Source: Emydura subglobosa (Eukaryota > Chordata > Testudines > Chelidae). Taken from it: a stretch of 64,000 bases of DNA. The translations under genes were made by a program, and so were the position numbers. The stretch lies in the NCBI GenBank assembly GCA_007922225.1, contig ML679941.1, forward strand, positions 55,143,849-55,207,848, given 5' to 3'. Of this stretch, positions 18,963 through 31,604 are shown in pieces; within the stretch, counting starts at the first letter, position 1, and each line of letters begins with the position of its first letter. The notes beneath the pieces were generated by a model, which was not told the DNA's origin, made no database searches, and worked only from the letters and a program-made list of their open reading frames with translations.

Positions 18963-20888
18963 ACATACATTTTTTTACATCTTTCAGAAAAATGCCATAT
19001 AAAATGGCTTCTATCAGGTACTGTACTCCCTGCCCCTTTTTTAAGGATCTTCTTAAGGTTCTTGAAATGAGGCGATGCATTAGGAACTGGCAGATATATG
19101 TATGATCAAATTCTTATGTGGAATATAGTGGTGAGCTAAGGAAAAGACATGAAATGAGTCAGAGTACACTCTTCATGTGAGACATTTCATTCTAATACCT
19201 CATGTATTGCACTAACCTACTCAAATTCCTGCGGAAATGCTTTAGCTGACAATACTGGATCACACAGATGCCCAGTGTTGTGTATCTGGATTATTCCTGA
19301 GACACCGATCCCCCTACCTTATGTGAAAGTGGCTTAGTATTTCACAGCTATATTTTGTGCTGCAGATGTGTTCCTAATTGGCTCATGTGAAAGTATATGT
19401 AGATCTCTTACCTGACATTGATTTATCAGTGTTATGATTTGTTGTTTAGTGTTGTACTGTGACACTATTTTATTCATAAACTGAAATCCAACAGCTTAAT
19501 TTGCATGTTTTGCTTTTCAGTACACAGAGTAGAGAGAATGAAATGGTTCATTACAAGTGAACTGGGTCTCTGCAACAGTGAAGAAAGGTCATGAAAATTC
19601 TCCTTCTGTGCCAGAGAGATTCTGCCAAGATGAAAATCAATGCAGATTAACAGTAAATTTAACATGATAAATACTGGAGCAGTTTCATAACATGGTATGT
19701 GTCCAGTTCAGGAATAGAATGTGGGTCCAGGAAGCCCTGTTACTGGATATAAACGTGGCAGTTTAACATGATTGGTAAGACATTGAATTAAATGTCCTAA
19801 GTACATTGTGTTTGATTTTAATGGGAAACAGTGTAAAGTTAATTAAATACCAATTGATTATTGCAAACTTTTATTGAGGAATAGGAATTCTGAAATACAT
19901 AAATTGTGACAGTTTGTAACCCTTAAATCTTTTTACTCAAGTGACTTAATTAACCTACAAATTGTGGTAGTGTAGCTAAACAGAAGCATTTATTGTAATG
20001 ACTGGATTCTAATTATATTACAATTGATTCCTTAAAACAGATTTAGATCCAAATCTGTTCAGAGATTCACTCTGCATAAATCTTATTTAATATGTAGTTT
20101 TTTATTGCATTATCTGAATCTATACCATAGCAGATATCAAATCATAATAGTTTACTGAAGACAGCAGGATTTTCTCTCCTGGAGGTGTAGTTGAGCGGTA
20201 ATCAGGATACAGTGTGTTTGGACCATGGAGATGTTGCTGCCTTTGTACAGGCTGCACCAATGTCTTCCACAGATTGCAGTGTAACTCACCAGCTTCTGCT
20301 TCACTTAAACAGCAGGGATCAGTTAATTTTCATAGCTATGGTATAAATATGATTTTTCTAAATTCGTTTTTCAAGAAAACAAATACTGAAATTGGAGGAA
20401 ACAGAAACAGCATTGTATATTTTCAGTTTTTATATAACATCTCTCATGTGAACAAGTGAACAAAATATTAATATATACAAGAGTCTTATATAAAATGAAA
20501 AATAAAATAAGCATACACAAGGTATAGCACTTGTCATTTTGTATTTAGTGATCAGCTTGTTTTCTCTATAATACATTTTTGTTGTTGATTGTCAACATTA
20601 ATATATACATTATGTGGTTGAAACTTGGCTCATACATTCCCATTCCAGGAGCAATTTATTTCACAAAATTGATCTGACTGCATTTTCAAAGGGTTTTTAA
20701 AAAATTGTTGGTTTTGTTTTTGTTTTTTTGGGTTTTTTTTTTTTTTTTGCACACTGCTCCTCTGCACAACCAGGAAAATATATACCTCATGAATATGAAA
20801 TAGATATGTGAGTAAGTGTAATTATCTCCCCCCCCCCACCTACATAATCCTTTTATTGTGAAGACTCACGCTAATATTTGAGTACTTC
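18963..20888. other. Unassigned AT-rich host DNA with homopolymer tracts
   Basis: A T/G-rich run lies at 20703-20748 and a run of nine to ten C at 20828-20837. Open frames at 19474-19665 and 20214-20459 show no domain. No interspersed repeat was recognised. Confidence 0.35.
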
Positions 20889-21957
20889 TGTGACAGAATA
20901 TACCCCTGTGTTCACACCCTACACACCACTGTAATAATGTTTGTCTAAGGCACAAACCTTATACTAGCCTTGTTGAGGTATCATTTAAAACCTCATAACT
21001 GCTGATCTGTATTGTCCTAGTAAAACGTATGGCAACAATGTATGTGAAATTAAGATCCTCCTATATGGTGGTGTCACTGTTAACACATGTTCCAAACTCC
21101 ACAGCCCTGACCAAACAGAAGTTGGCAAACAGATCTGTTCTAAACAGAGGAATGTGTGCTTGCCTTAAATTGCATTTAAACAGTAAACAGAGTCATCAGG
21201 CAGGGAGGGAAAACAGAGGAAATTCAAACAAGTGAAAAAACCAACAGGGACTATCATTTCACATAGACTCTTTGTCTTCTGGGTCTCAGCTGGAAATGCT
21301 TTTCAAGAGAGGGACTGAAACTATAAAAAAGGAGGGACAAATGCTCTAAGGTACCCCTCCTCTCTCTCTGTCTATCACTTTCACTGCCTCTGAAGAGACA
21401 AAGGAAGCAGCCACTGGACTCTGAGAGTGGGGTCCTGACCTAAAGAGCTTGGTCAGTAAGACTGCTCAAAGCATGTGGTGAGAGAACTTTCCTTTGAATC
21501 TAATGTAGTTTAAGTTAAGACCCCAGTAAGCCATTTATCTTTATTGTTCTTATAACAATTTCTGACTTATGTCTCATTACTTGTACACAAAATCTCTCTT
21601 TGTAGTTAAACTTGTTTTTATCAAATCCAGTGTGTTCAAACTGAAATGTCTGGGTAACTCCATTTGGGGTATCAAATTGTAACCGTATTATTTGCTTAGA
21701 GGAAAAATGGGCTCAGTATATTTATACTGTTCAGAAGAGGGCTGGGCAGTACAGGACATATGTTTTTTGGGGGAAATCCAGGACTGGTGGAGTGTTTGGG
21801 CTCATCCTGCATTATAACCAAGCAGGTAAGAGCTAAGGGATGGCTGGCTGGCTGGCTGGCTGCAGCACACAGACATAGCTGAGAGACTTGCGTATCGGAG
21901 GCTACAGCAGCAAGGCATTGTAAAGGGCACCCCAGGTTAGAGGGTAGGGGTAACACA
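20889..21957 (+). mobile_element. Probable ERV-type solo LTR (about 1.07 kb)
   Basis: The block starts TGTGACAGAATATACC and ends GGGGTAACACA, so the termini are TGTG...CACA. A TATA-like ACTATAAAAAAGG lies at about 21319, followed by a CT-rich stretch. No canonical AATAAA is obvious and the flanking 5-mers (ACTTC / ATTAC) are not an exact target duplication, so the right boundary is less secure. A short TGGC tetranucleotide array (about 21841-21861) lies inside. No retroviral genes are adjacent. Confidence 0.5.
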
Positions 21958-22444
21958 ATTACTCATTAGTCTGGATTGTACCTTGTATGTCACAACTTCC
22001 CAAATTGTAGAGCTCTAAGATGTTGCATAAAAAGTAAAGGCTTGCTGCACCACTGTCAGCAAAAACCCAGGTTACAAGAACCTAGCCACATTATGACTGC
22101 ATGAGAGAAGTTTTGCAGTGATGCAAAGTTCTTGCAAACTGTGCTCTGCCTGTAGACCCACATTCAGCCAGCATAGTCTGTGGTGTTGGTGGGATAGAGC
22201 GAGAAACATGGCCAGATGCTGTGAAAAGCTCAAATTCACTATATTCTTCCAGAGAGCCCCTCACAGTGGCTTGTTTGTCACTCAGCCACAATATAAATCT
22301 GCCCTCATGTGATTGAACCTGGGGGGGAGGGGGAAGACAGCATATAAAGACCCTATATGCCCTCCCTCAGGCGTTAATCTTAGAACACACTGGCTCCTAC
22401 TGATTGATGCATGGCCCTGCATACTGACAGGGGTGAATTTCCCT
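21958..22444. other. Unassigned host DNA
   Basis: The opposed frames at 22091-22312 overlap and show no domain. No repeat recognised. Confidence 0.3.
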
Positions 22445-22575
22445 TGATAAGACCTATGTCAAGGTGGTATTGTTGTAGCACCTAGCCCCAGTCATGGACC
22501 AGGACTATATTGTGCTAGGTGCTGGACAAACAGAATGAAAAGACCGTTCCTGCCCCAAAAAGCTATTGTAATGCC
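22445..22575. mobile_element. Ancient L3/CR1-like LINE tail
   Basis: AGTCATGGACCAGGACTATA, TTGTGCTAGGTGCTGGACAA and CCTGCCCCAAAAAGCTATTG follow, in order, an old LINE tail widespread in amniotes. It is the best preserved of three copies in the window. Confidence 0.5.
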
Positions 22576-24150
22576 TCTGTGGTTCTGTGTGTATTAGGTT
22601 GCAATGGAAATAGCACTTTATATGTGTTTCTTTGAGTTTTGACCTGTGATCAGTATAAATCCCTGCCACTCACACAATTGATCATTCAGACCCTTTCACG
22701 CTACACACACATTTATAACAGTCCACAGTGTATGTGTTAGATATGCAGTCTACATGTCTTTTACCAGGCTAGTTACAAATGGCAGGAGAGAGAGAACATC
22801 AAAGTAGTTAATACTCCTTTCTGTGCCACAGACACTCCAGACATGATTTTAAAGAAACATGGTTCCTGTGATTTTAGCTCATTAAGGTGGCCATTTCCAG
22901 ATCCAGTTTTAGATATTTTATTGCCTTAATAATAATAAAGTTAGTGTCCCCAGTTAGTTGAAATGGGTTTCCTCTTAGCTGAAAGGGAAAGAGTCAGCAT
23001 AACTTTGTGATGCACACATTCTCTATTCTAGTGCTAGTGCAATAAGGCCTATTCCAGGATTAAGTCTCTTAGTAGCTACCATATTCATTTCTGTAATGCC
23101 ATTCTTCCTCCCATTTTTTTTCCAGTTTATTTTCTATTTTTATTATTTTATCTTCTGTGTATTTAAGCTGTTTCCTTTTCTCTCCCCCGAGTCTCCTCCC
23201 TATAGTTGAGTCTTACAGATCAGTTGTTTGTACCATAAAAAAGGGTAACCTTGATTTTCATCTCTCTTGATTGTTATGCTATTTTTTCCTCTCCTTTGGG
23301 ATAAATAGGATCCATAGAAAGCACATGCACATTATGTCCAATATAGTATAAATATGGATGATTGGGGGAGCAGTTAACAATAAATTGGAAAACCCAGTGA
23401 GTGACATTGACTTATGCCAGCAGTAGTGAGGGAATGGATGGCCCAAGGGATTGGAAACTGGATATGGTGCACTTTATCTCTAAGGCACCGTTTGAACCTA
23501 CAGTTGTTACCTTCTGAGGGTATTTGGTCACTTATGTTGATCTAATGTGTTTACATCCAGTTCCTAGCAAAGAATACACATCCCAGAAGACAATTATTAC
23601 TGGCACCTTTATTCACAGCCTTAGCAGAAAGGCCAACGCTGGATGAACCTGGAGAGGGAACTCCCTCACCCTCTGGATGTGGCCCTTCCAGATGAAAGTT
23701 AAGACACACTAATGGGGCATCTTGCTAGATCTTGCAGTTCCAGTTCTTTAACTGGGCTATGACTGGAGGAATTCAATTTCCAGCACTGTCAATTCAGCAC
23801 CTTCCATAAGCACTAAAAAAATTAAACTACTGCTTTGAATTAAGATTTATTCTCATGGAAGATAAATTTACAACTCTGTGAGCTTCCTAGTTTACATTCA
23901 CCTACAGTTATTCATCTTCAGTATTTTTAATAGTTATTCTGCACAATTTACTCCTTGAACATAAAAGCTGACTGACCTGCTTTCTTGATTTTTGGATGCT
24001 CTCAAGTGCCATAAAACATAATTTGCTTAACTGCCCTAATGCTGTTTGCAGCTAAGCTAGAGGACTCATTGTTCTTGGATGTTGCCTTTTAAGAGGCTAT
24101 CAAGAAAGAATTAAACAAGTTGGAAATCCTCCAAGGGCAGTGAAATCTTT
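22576..24150. other. Unassigned AT-rich host DNA
   Basis: Apart from T-rich runs near 23115-23160, nothing was recognised. Confidence 0.3.
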
Positions 24151-24156
24151 CCTTAT

Positions 24157-24376
24157 GGTATGTTTACACTGCAATGAAAAACCTGAGGCACCAACTCTCA
24201 GAGACCACGTTAGATGACTTGGGCTAAATATTGCAATGTAGATGTTTGGGCTCAGGCTGGAGCGTGGGCACCTTCTCACGGACATCCTAAGCCAAATGTT
24301 TACCCTGCAATTTTATAGCCCTGCAGCTCAAGCCTGCGGCCATGGGGCGGGTCTCTTATTGCAGTGTAGCCATACC
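24157..24376. mobile_element. Palindromic MITE (about 220 bp)
   Basis: The left end GGTATGTTTACACTGCAAT and right end ATTGCAGTGTAGCCATACC are inverted repeats (17 of 19). Inside, GGGCTAAATATTGCAATGTA and CTGCAATTTTATAGCC, together with CTCAGGCTGGAGC, echo each other in opposite orientation. I recognise this as a repeat type common in turtles. The ORFs at 24100-24520 cross it. Confidence 0.7.
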
Positions 24377-25009
24377 TGTAAGGAACGTGTTGCAAAACAC
24401 AGTATCAGGCTACATCTTCAGTGCAAGAAAAGACGTGTTAGCTCCCTCGGTGTAAAATCCAGCTGGAGACAAGGCTCAGGTAGGGTTTTTTGGGGGGGGA
24501 TTTTTTTAACCTTGATGTAGCTAGTTGAGTTCAAACTTTGTACCTCTTCCCCTCACACCTGGCATTTATCTCCATTAACTATACTGAAGTTAAAACTACC
24601 ACTTGTGCCTTGTCTCTACTAGGCCTTTACATTGAGAAGAATATCTTGGGTTAGTTCTCTGTGTGAACGCACACTTTTTTTTTTTTTTTTGCAATGGAGT
24701 CATAACCTCAGTCACTACAGATAACCAAGAAGTGTCACTAATAGGCTCGAAAGGGTGTCCTATCCCTAGTTTTTGTTGGCTGTCATGTCACACACTTTCC
24801 AAAGGGAAAGATTCTTCCAAGTGTAAAGAAGCCATTCCCTATCTTATATCAATTGGATAAGCAGAGGGAAGCAGTTCCCTTGCTGCCATGGTAAGCGACT
24901 CAGATATTACCAACACTGCAGAGACATCTCAGAATGAATCAGGCAGGCTGGTGTTGGAGAAGGAAGTATTTTTACCATGACCTTTCCACTGTGGATCAAG
25001 ATAGACAGA
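24377..25009. other. Unassigned host DNA
   Basis: A T18 tract lies near 24675-24691. No other feature was recognised. Confidence 0.3.
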
Positions 25010-25622
25010 AAACAAAAAGTGGAACAAACGGCCAATTTTCAACATGGTAAAGCTTAGCAGTGGAGAGCTTTGGGATTCTGTAGTGGGACCAGTGTTGTTT
25101 GCTATATTTATTAGTGATCTGGAAAAGAGTGAACCGTTACGTAGCAAGATTTGCAAATGATATGCAATTTAGGTGAGGTAAGACTAGAGAAGACTGTGAG
25201 GAAGTTGAAACATTCCCCTCAACCTATTGTTATGGGACTCAGTGTGTAGGCATGAAAAAATCTATTCATGCGGGAAACTTAAAATGCTGTGGGATCTATT
25301 TCTTCAGTGTAACAGTTTCTATAATCCCAAAATCATGAGTCTTTGTTTTTGATGTTAAAGACAACAATTTAAGTGGGAAGATGCCAGATTTGTGTGGAAT
25401 AGAGTTAACTTCTGGACTAAGATGGGATCAGTCACTAACTGATGGAGGTTAAAAAGAAATTTCTCCTTGTTATAGTCAGTATTAGTTGTCCATTACAGGA
25501 TTTCTTGGACCACTGTCAAAAGTTTCTGGTGCTGACCACTATCAGAGACAGGGTACTGGGTTAAATGGACTGTTGGGCTGACTTAGTATTGCAATTCCTC
25601 TACTGTGATTAGAGCTGGATGA
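25010..25622 (+). mobile_element. Old CR1 LINE fragment, sense strand
   Basis: GTAGTGGGACCAGTG and TTTATTAGTGATCTGGAAAA (25079-25122) followed by GCAAGATTTGCAAATGAT (25145-25162) encode a decayed reverse-transcriptase segment (…FISDLEK…RFAND, where the active motif would be FADD). The 3' part, GACAGGGTACTGGGTTAAAT at 25548-25567, matches a CR1 tail. The middle is deleted or unrecognisable. Confidence 0.55.
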
Positions 25623-25885
25623 TTTTTTTCTGGCTGAATAGTTCATTTGCCAAAAAAAAAAAAAAAATTAAAAGAATGCAGCTTTGGATCAACTGAAACT
25701 ATTCATGAATTTGGGTCAAACTCGGCAAATAGTTTTGGCCAAAACAGCAAAACTTTTCAACTTTTCATTTCAAATTAATGACCCTTTGTTTAGAAACTTA
25801 GCTAGATTTATTTATTTTTTTTAATTCAAGAGGGTATCCTTTTTCATTTTGTTTTTAACCTTTGTTTGAAAAATGCACAGCTAGA
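25608..25885. repeat. Probable palindromic repeat beginning TTAGAGCTGG
   Basis: It starts TTAGAGCTGGATGATTTTTT and ends near TTTGAAAAATGCACAGCTAG, loosely inverted. An A15 run lies at 25651-25665. A relative is at 39606-39718. Both ends are diverged, so the extent is approximate. Confidence 0.4.
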
Positions 25886-26002
25886 AAATAGGGAATAATT
25901 GGCTGGGGGGTAGTATTGCTGAAGAGGTTCTGGGGGTCATAGTGCATCACAGGAGCCTGCAATGCAGTGCAATTGCAAAAAAGCTAATTTCATTCTGGGG
26001 TG

Positions 26003-26180
26003 TTTGTTACAGGGTCCACTCACCACTACAGCACCCCCTTCTGGTTGTTCTGGGGATTAGCTCTTCTCCGGTCTGAGCACAGGACTGAGACCGAGGAATC
26101 TTATCTTTGTGCAGATATCTACTCCTCCGTCTGCAACCTTAAGAATGTGACTTCACCTCTTTGTCTCATTTGTTCCCTGC
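26003..26180 (+). mobile_element. Possible ERV LTR fragment
   Basis: TTACAGGGTCCACTCACCAC, AGCACCCCCTTCTGGTTGTT and TGGGGATTAGCTCTTCTCC resemble the start of the LTR-like block at 35733. The open frame at 26000-26200 is not credible as a gene. Confidence 0.35.
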
Positions 26181-28147
26181 ATGTAAAAGGGACACACTAA
26201 AGTAGTTTTTCGCCAGCGTATCATACGGGAATGTTATGCGGCTAAATTAATTAATGTCTGAGAGGCACTTTGAAGCTATCTATGTTTGTAGTGGAAATAT
26301 CACAAATTCAGCAGTCTTGCTGAAATGCAAAATAATGATGTAACTCAAAAGCTCGAGGTCAATCCAAATATTGAGTGTCTTACAAAGCTCTGCAATGAGC
26401 CTATTTTAATGGTTACTATAATGTACAGAGCAAATTGTATTGTTTTATTAGAAATTTCATTTCAAGGCAGCATTTTTTACAAATATTAATTCTAACAAAG
26501 AAGACGGTGATTTCCAAGTCTGCCTAATCTTGGAAATTCTGAAGCTGCTGTTTAATCATTCAGTTTTGTGCTTATGTGGCTGGATATAACTGCTAATTGA
26601 TTAAAGAGATGAACATTCTGCGAAGATTTGTAGCCTGCTAACTCATAAGAGACCAAGGCATAGAATAACATGGAGAAGGCTTTTTGACCAAAACGCATGT
26701 TGTTGTTTATTCACTTAGGGTGAAATTCACCTCTAATTTTAAGATTCCCAAACAAATTACCTTTATGCAGGGTACTAGTACAGAACTGATCCTACAGGAG
26801 TGAGCAGGCTACAGCGGAGATCCTCCAAGGTTGATCCTCCAGCCTGTGGCTGGAGTAGTGGCTGCTGCTCCATCCACATCCCCTATTCATGGGTTTTGGA
26901 CCTTTGGGTCCACATGAATGGAGATCACATAGCCCAAGTCCAGCCTATTCAGTTGGCACAATGAACCCCTCTGTGGGGCACAGTGAGAGGACAGACAGAG
27001 TGCTCTGATCGGTAGTGTCACTGTGTGGGAATAAATGGCGTGAAAGGCTTTGCACAGGCTCTCCACTGCTGGGTAAATTTACATTGATGCACAATGTGGT
27101 GACAAGACCTTTATTCAATTTAAATGGTCTTTATCCTGCACTAAGACAAATAGGCACTAGATACATGTAGAAACCACCAAACCCCACCCAGTATGCTGTA
27201 AGGGCCAACCTGAATTTCATTAACGAGCACTTAGAAAATTCAGTCCCTCATGTCTATAAATATAGGTTTAAATTCTGTGACCCTGCTGCGCTGTTACATA
27301 ATGCATGACGCCTAACTACTTATACTATGACTAAATTGCACAATGCCCCATTAGTAATTTTCAAGTTCATGCTAAAGCAACCTATCTAGAAACATTGTAA
27401 TGATCAGGTGTTACTTAGGTTAATTCATTTCTGTGCCTCGTGTTTATAATATGTTTAAATTTGCTGTCAGTGGTGATAGAAAGCTAAACTAAGTGTAAAG
27501 AATGATTCCTGGGTATTGGGCTTCTTATAAACTGTGCTCAGTGCAAGCCTGGAGGAAGTAAAAAGGTGGCTTAAACCACCTTTATATTGCCCCAACCCTG
27601 AGGACACCAGATCCTGGGACCTGGTCCCCAGTGCAAGTTAAAACAGCCTTCAGGTTGCTCTATCTTTTGTCCTGTGAACACTTCCAAGGGCTGTGTTACT
27701 GGCAGAGGATCAATCAGATGCAGTGGTACCATACTAGAGCCTTGTCCACTGGGAACTTGTCAATATGATGGCCGGATCTGATGGCTTTATTAATACAGCT
27801 TTTTCATCACAAAATAGGCCAGAAGCAAAGGACTTAAGGTCATTGGTTGTGCACTGTAGCTTATTAAATACTGACATGTTTTGTAGATAGCATGGAGTAT
27901 TGATTTAATTTGTAGATGTGTTTATTAACTCTCCTTCATCCCAGTCTTCAATACTGTACACAATTGGATAACTGACCTTAACCATTCTAAGACCAAATTC
28001 AACAGAAGTATAGAGCCAATGTAAAAATGTCATGGTGGCAATATTTATTAAACTACTGTATGTATAATCTCTTGCCTATTTATTTATTTAATTGTATGTG
28101 CTGGAATCATAGTGCTATGTTTGGAATGTGTTTCATGTTTTGTAGCT
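26181..28147. other. Unassigned AT-rich host DNA
   Basis: No gene or clear repeat. The part at 26440-26640 looks unusually undecayed (see findings). About 27530-27760 contains the self-complementary AAGGTGGCTTAAACCACCTTT, which may belong to an unnamed short repeat. Confidence 0.3.
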
Positions 28148-28149
28148 AT

Positions 28150-28400
28150 GCTAAAGCCTGACTATACTTGAAAATTAATCCAGAATCAGGTAAAGTGTGA
28201 ATTTAAAGCAGATTAACTATTCCTGATTAACTCCATATCTTAATTGAGAATAAGGCACTCTTATTCTGGAATAACAGCATCAACATATGGAGTTAATCAG
28301 GAATAGTTAGTCTGCTTTAAATTCACACCCTACCATATTATGAATTAATCAGGAATAACTATTTCAGAATAACTCAACATGTAGAAAAGGCCTTACCCTT
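28150..28400. mobile_element. Palindromic MITE with 44-bp inverted arms
   Basis: The arms at 28195-28238 and 28285-28328 are complementary at 43 of 44 positions, separated by 46 bases. Weaker outer complementarity (GCCTGACTATACTTGA versus TCAACATGTAGAAAAGGCC) suggests termini near 28155 and 28396. No coding sequence is present. Confidence 0.65.
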
Positions 28401-29615
28401 GTTTAGGGTTTTATCTAATTTTACCACATTGGCCAAGTGAAAAGTGTGTGTGTATGTGTGGGGAGGGAGGGGAAGGGAGGATTGTTTTGTCACTAAAACA
28501 AGCTGCTATCACTCTGAATATACACAGTAGGCAGATTTTTTCAATACAAGGATGCATTTTTACACAGTCGCTTTTCAGAGAAGAACTCCACTTGAATGTA
28601 AACTGCAATTTGGTTTACACTGTTGACCTTAGAATTTTTTCCTCCTTTTGATTTTTGTCATGTATGTTGTATTAATGTACCATTATAAATACATTAGCGA
28701 GCACAGAACAATAAATCTTTGATGTGCTATGTGCACTGCCATTTTGCCATTCATAATCTTTTCTAAAATGCCATGTTTAACTAGTAAATATTACAGTTAT
28801 GCTGGTCAAAGTTGTCTAAATTTGGCCTTATTTTACCAAGAGCTGGTCTTCGCTAGTTAGGAAGTTAGTTAAGAATTTTTTTTTAAATATCCTGTCAGTC
28901 ATATATCACAAATAGAATTCTCAAAATATTCCTGCTTTGGTACCATACTGTAACACAACTATTCTGTGAAAATTTCAGAACATTTAACAAAAACGCCATT
29001 TATTTAAAATAATAAATAAGACATTTTAAATAGGTTATGTATGCTAACTGGATAACTGTTGCATTAATTTCAGGCTTTGTTCCAATGAGAATTAACCTTT
29101 GCACTCAGAAATTAGTGTTTTCAATAAATTATCTCAGACAGAAACTGAGTTTAACAATGAATTGAAGTTACTTAATCACATGGCTAAATGCAACTTGCTT
29201 TCAATGAGTATAACAGCATCCTTACTACACGCAAAGATACTTGTGATATCAACAGGATGAGACAAAATATTTAGGACTGTGCCCATATATTGTATAAGAA
29301 TATGCTTTAGGAAGATGAAATGTTTGGTTTTTGTTATAACTCTTTCTGAACTTGAATAGCTTAGTAAGGATGCCAGCATCAGTCGCAAATAATATAATGC
29401 TTAGCCAGTCTTTGGACAGCAAAATGTATGCAGTTATGACATAATTAATGGATAATTTTCAGTGTTATTCTTTTTAAAAGTGCATTACAGCTACCTCCAT
29501 GCCACATTTGTGCATTGTGATAAATGTCTCTACTACATTGGATTCTAAAGGAAGTAATAGCAGTGATGCTGTCTATGGTAAGTGTTTCCCACAGTTAATA
29601 TTAAGATTTTGTCTC
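28401..29615. other. Unassigned AT-rich host DNA
   Basis: A GT/GGGA-rich tract lies at 28442-28480. The overlapping opposed frames at 28411-28651 are chance. Confidence 0.3.
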
Positions 29616-29619
29616 AGGT

Positions 29620-29698
29620 ATTTTTAGTAAAAGTCAGGAATAGGTCACAGGCAATAAACAAAAATTCACAGAAGCCTGTCCCTGACTTTTACTAAAAA
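29620..29698. repeat. Short hairpin repeat
   Basis: TTTTTAGTAAAAGTCAGGA at 29621-29639 is the inverse of TCCTGACTTTTACTAAAAA-type sequence at 29679-29698, with CAATAAACAAAAATTCAC in the loop. I recognise this as a short interspersed sequence seen in reptile DNA. Confidence 0.55.
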
Positions 29699-30780
29699 GG
29701 GAAGGACTAACAGAGCACTGTCGGAGGTTGATCTCCAGCAGCTGCTCCAGTCCTGTAGCTGCTCCAGCCCCAGGGGAGCTGACCCTACCCCAGCCACTGC
29801 TTCAGCCCTTGGGCCGCTGCTCCAGCAGCCCAGAACTGACAGCTGCTCCAGCCTCTGTGACCTCCATGACAGAACTGTATCCTTATCTATGGCATACGTT
29901 ACCAATGAAAACAATTGTAGGAACTCTGTCTAGGACTACCTCCAAGGTAAACGCTCCGACCACTGAACTATTGGCTGTTCGGGGGTGGGTGTCTGTCTCC
30001 CTCCCTCTCTCTCCAATGCAGAATGAAACCAATGTTGAAACCTTCACATTTTTCATGAAACAGAATTCTTGTTTTCTAACCAGCCCTAGTTATTATATCC
30101 AAGCAATAATCAGACAGCCACAGTGTAACACACAACACAGCCACATTACACACTCAGTTATATTTACTGTAACTTTAAAGAAACAGTATGAAGTTGAATG
30201 TTTGGTTTTAAAAATATTATTTCTAGAGAAACATCATTTGGATCATTTTTTTGCTCTGAAATTTTAAATAAAAATTAACTTTATAAGACAAAGGCAACAT
30301 TTTGTGCTCTTTTGCAACCGCATATAATTATCTCTAGTCCCAAACTGTACATGCATCGAGGATGTGGATACATAAAATAAGCTCCATTAATGTCAAGCTA
30401 CATTAGGAACACAGGAGTAAAAGCAATGTATGATCAATGGAAAAAAGGCAAAATTAGAAGTAATTTTATTTGCAGGTTTCTCCTTGGTTTTATTACCAGG
30501 AAGCATAAAAAATAATTAACACAAAGCACCTAAAAGGAAAGGTTTTGTTACAAGAGGACTGAGTTCATCTGGTTCAAATTCTCCATTTGGTCTCTCTTGG
30601 TTTCATCAGTAAAAACTTTTGGTAATTTCTAGGATGGACAATAGTAACATTTGTTAAGGTAATAAACCTTTACTCACAGGAATAGCTTCATTCCAGCCAA
30701 TGGGACTACTCATGTGGGGCCTATAATCATTCTTTATCCAAATTGCACTCTGAAGTCATTTTTGATTAGATGTTTATTAG
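29699..30780. other. Unassigned host DNA with a CAGCTGCTCC-rich patch
   Basis: About 29735-29860 is rich in repeated GCTGCTCCAG words, which opens a 179-codon frame (29728-30267) that I do not accept as a gene. The rest is AT-rich with no feature seen. Confidence 0.3.
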
Positions 30781-30784
30781 GTGT

Positions 30785-31545
30785 CTGGGTTAATGTGGGC
30801 CTGAGAGGCCAATTCATGCACCTGGAAGGTGGGCTACATCTAATTAAAGATAAAGCCCAGCTGGGGAGAAGCTAGGTAGTGCAAAGAAGAGAGGAAGTCT
30901 GGAGTGGAAGGGCCCTACAATCAGAGAGTAAGGAACTCTGAAGTCTCTTGCTAGTAGAGTGGCGAGACCAGCGGGGAACAAGTAAGCTTCTGCTGGATGA
31001 GGAGGAAGCCCAGGGTGGAATACCGGGAAGACACAGGATTGGAGAAAGTTCCTGTAGCTCATCCCCCGACACAAGGGCATGAACCAAACCTTTGGGGAGG
31101 TGCTGATTTTTACCATGAGCCCTGGAAGAGGCTGAGGGAAAGGCCTGAAGGAAGGCTAGTGGCAGGAAGATGACCATGAAGGGAGCAGCAAGATGTCTGA
31201 TAGAGCAGACCTTAGTTGCTTGTTCTAGTGTCTCTGGACTGGAACCCAGTATAGAGGGTGGGCCTGGGTTCCTCTACTGGTAAGGTGGCATAAGCCCACT
31301 GGCATAAGGGGATAAGGACAGTTTAAAACCCTCAGTGAAGGGTGTCAGGCCCATGTGGCTGACAACTAGACATAAGGTTTCTGGACTTCCTGTTGGACTT
31401 TCTGTTGCCTCAGAAGGTGTGGGACTAAAATGTGACTGGCCAAAGGGCTGAGGTATGAGGGGGGGAAAAGACCACTGCAGGAGTGTAACAACCATCAGCA
31501 GGGGGCACTAGAGAGGAGAAAGCAGCTACACCACATTCAGGCATA
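30785..31545 (+). mobile_element. Probable ERV LTR-like block
   Basis: A GC-enriched block contains GATAAAGCCCAGCTGGGGAG (30849-30868), a TATA-like position as in turtle LTRs I recognise, AAGCCCAGGGTGG, and near its end TGTAACAACCATCAGCAGGG. Termini and target duplications were not identified. The reverse-strand open frames at 30844-31495 are side effects of composition. Confidence 0.4.
31493..31512 (+). promoter_or_regulatory. CTCF-like binding motif
   Basis: CAGCAGGGGGCACTAG fits the CTCF core CCASYAGRKGGCRS closely. It lies at the 3' part of the LTR-like block, so it may be shared by other copies of the family. Occupancy cannot be judged from sequence. Confidence 0.4.
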
Positions 31546-31604
31546 ATGAGGCATGCTCATGTGGAGTCCACTCTCCTTCAGAAAACCTGCCAGTCGTTAC
31601 TAGG

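Noticed and set aside
29728..30267. 179-codon ORF
   Set aside because: Its first third comes from a CAGCTGCTCC-rich patch and the rest has no domain or codon signal.
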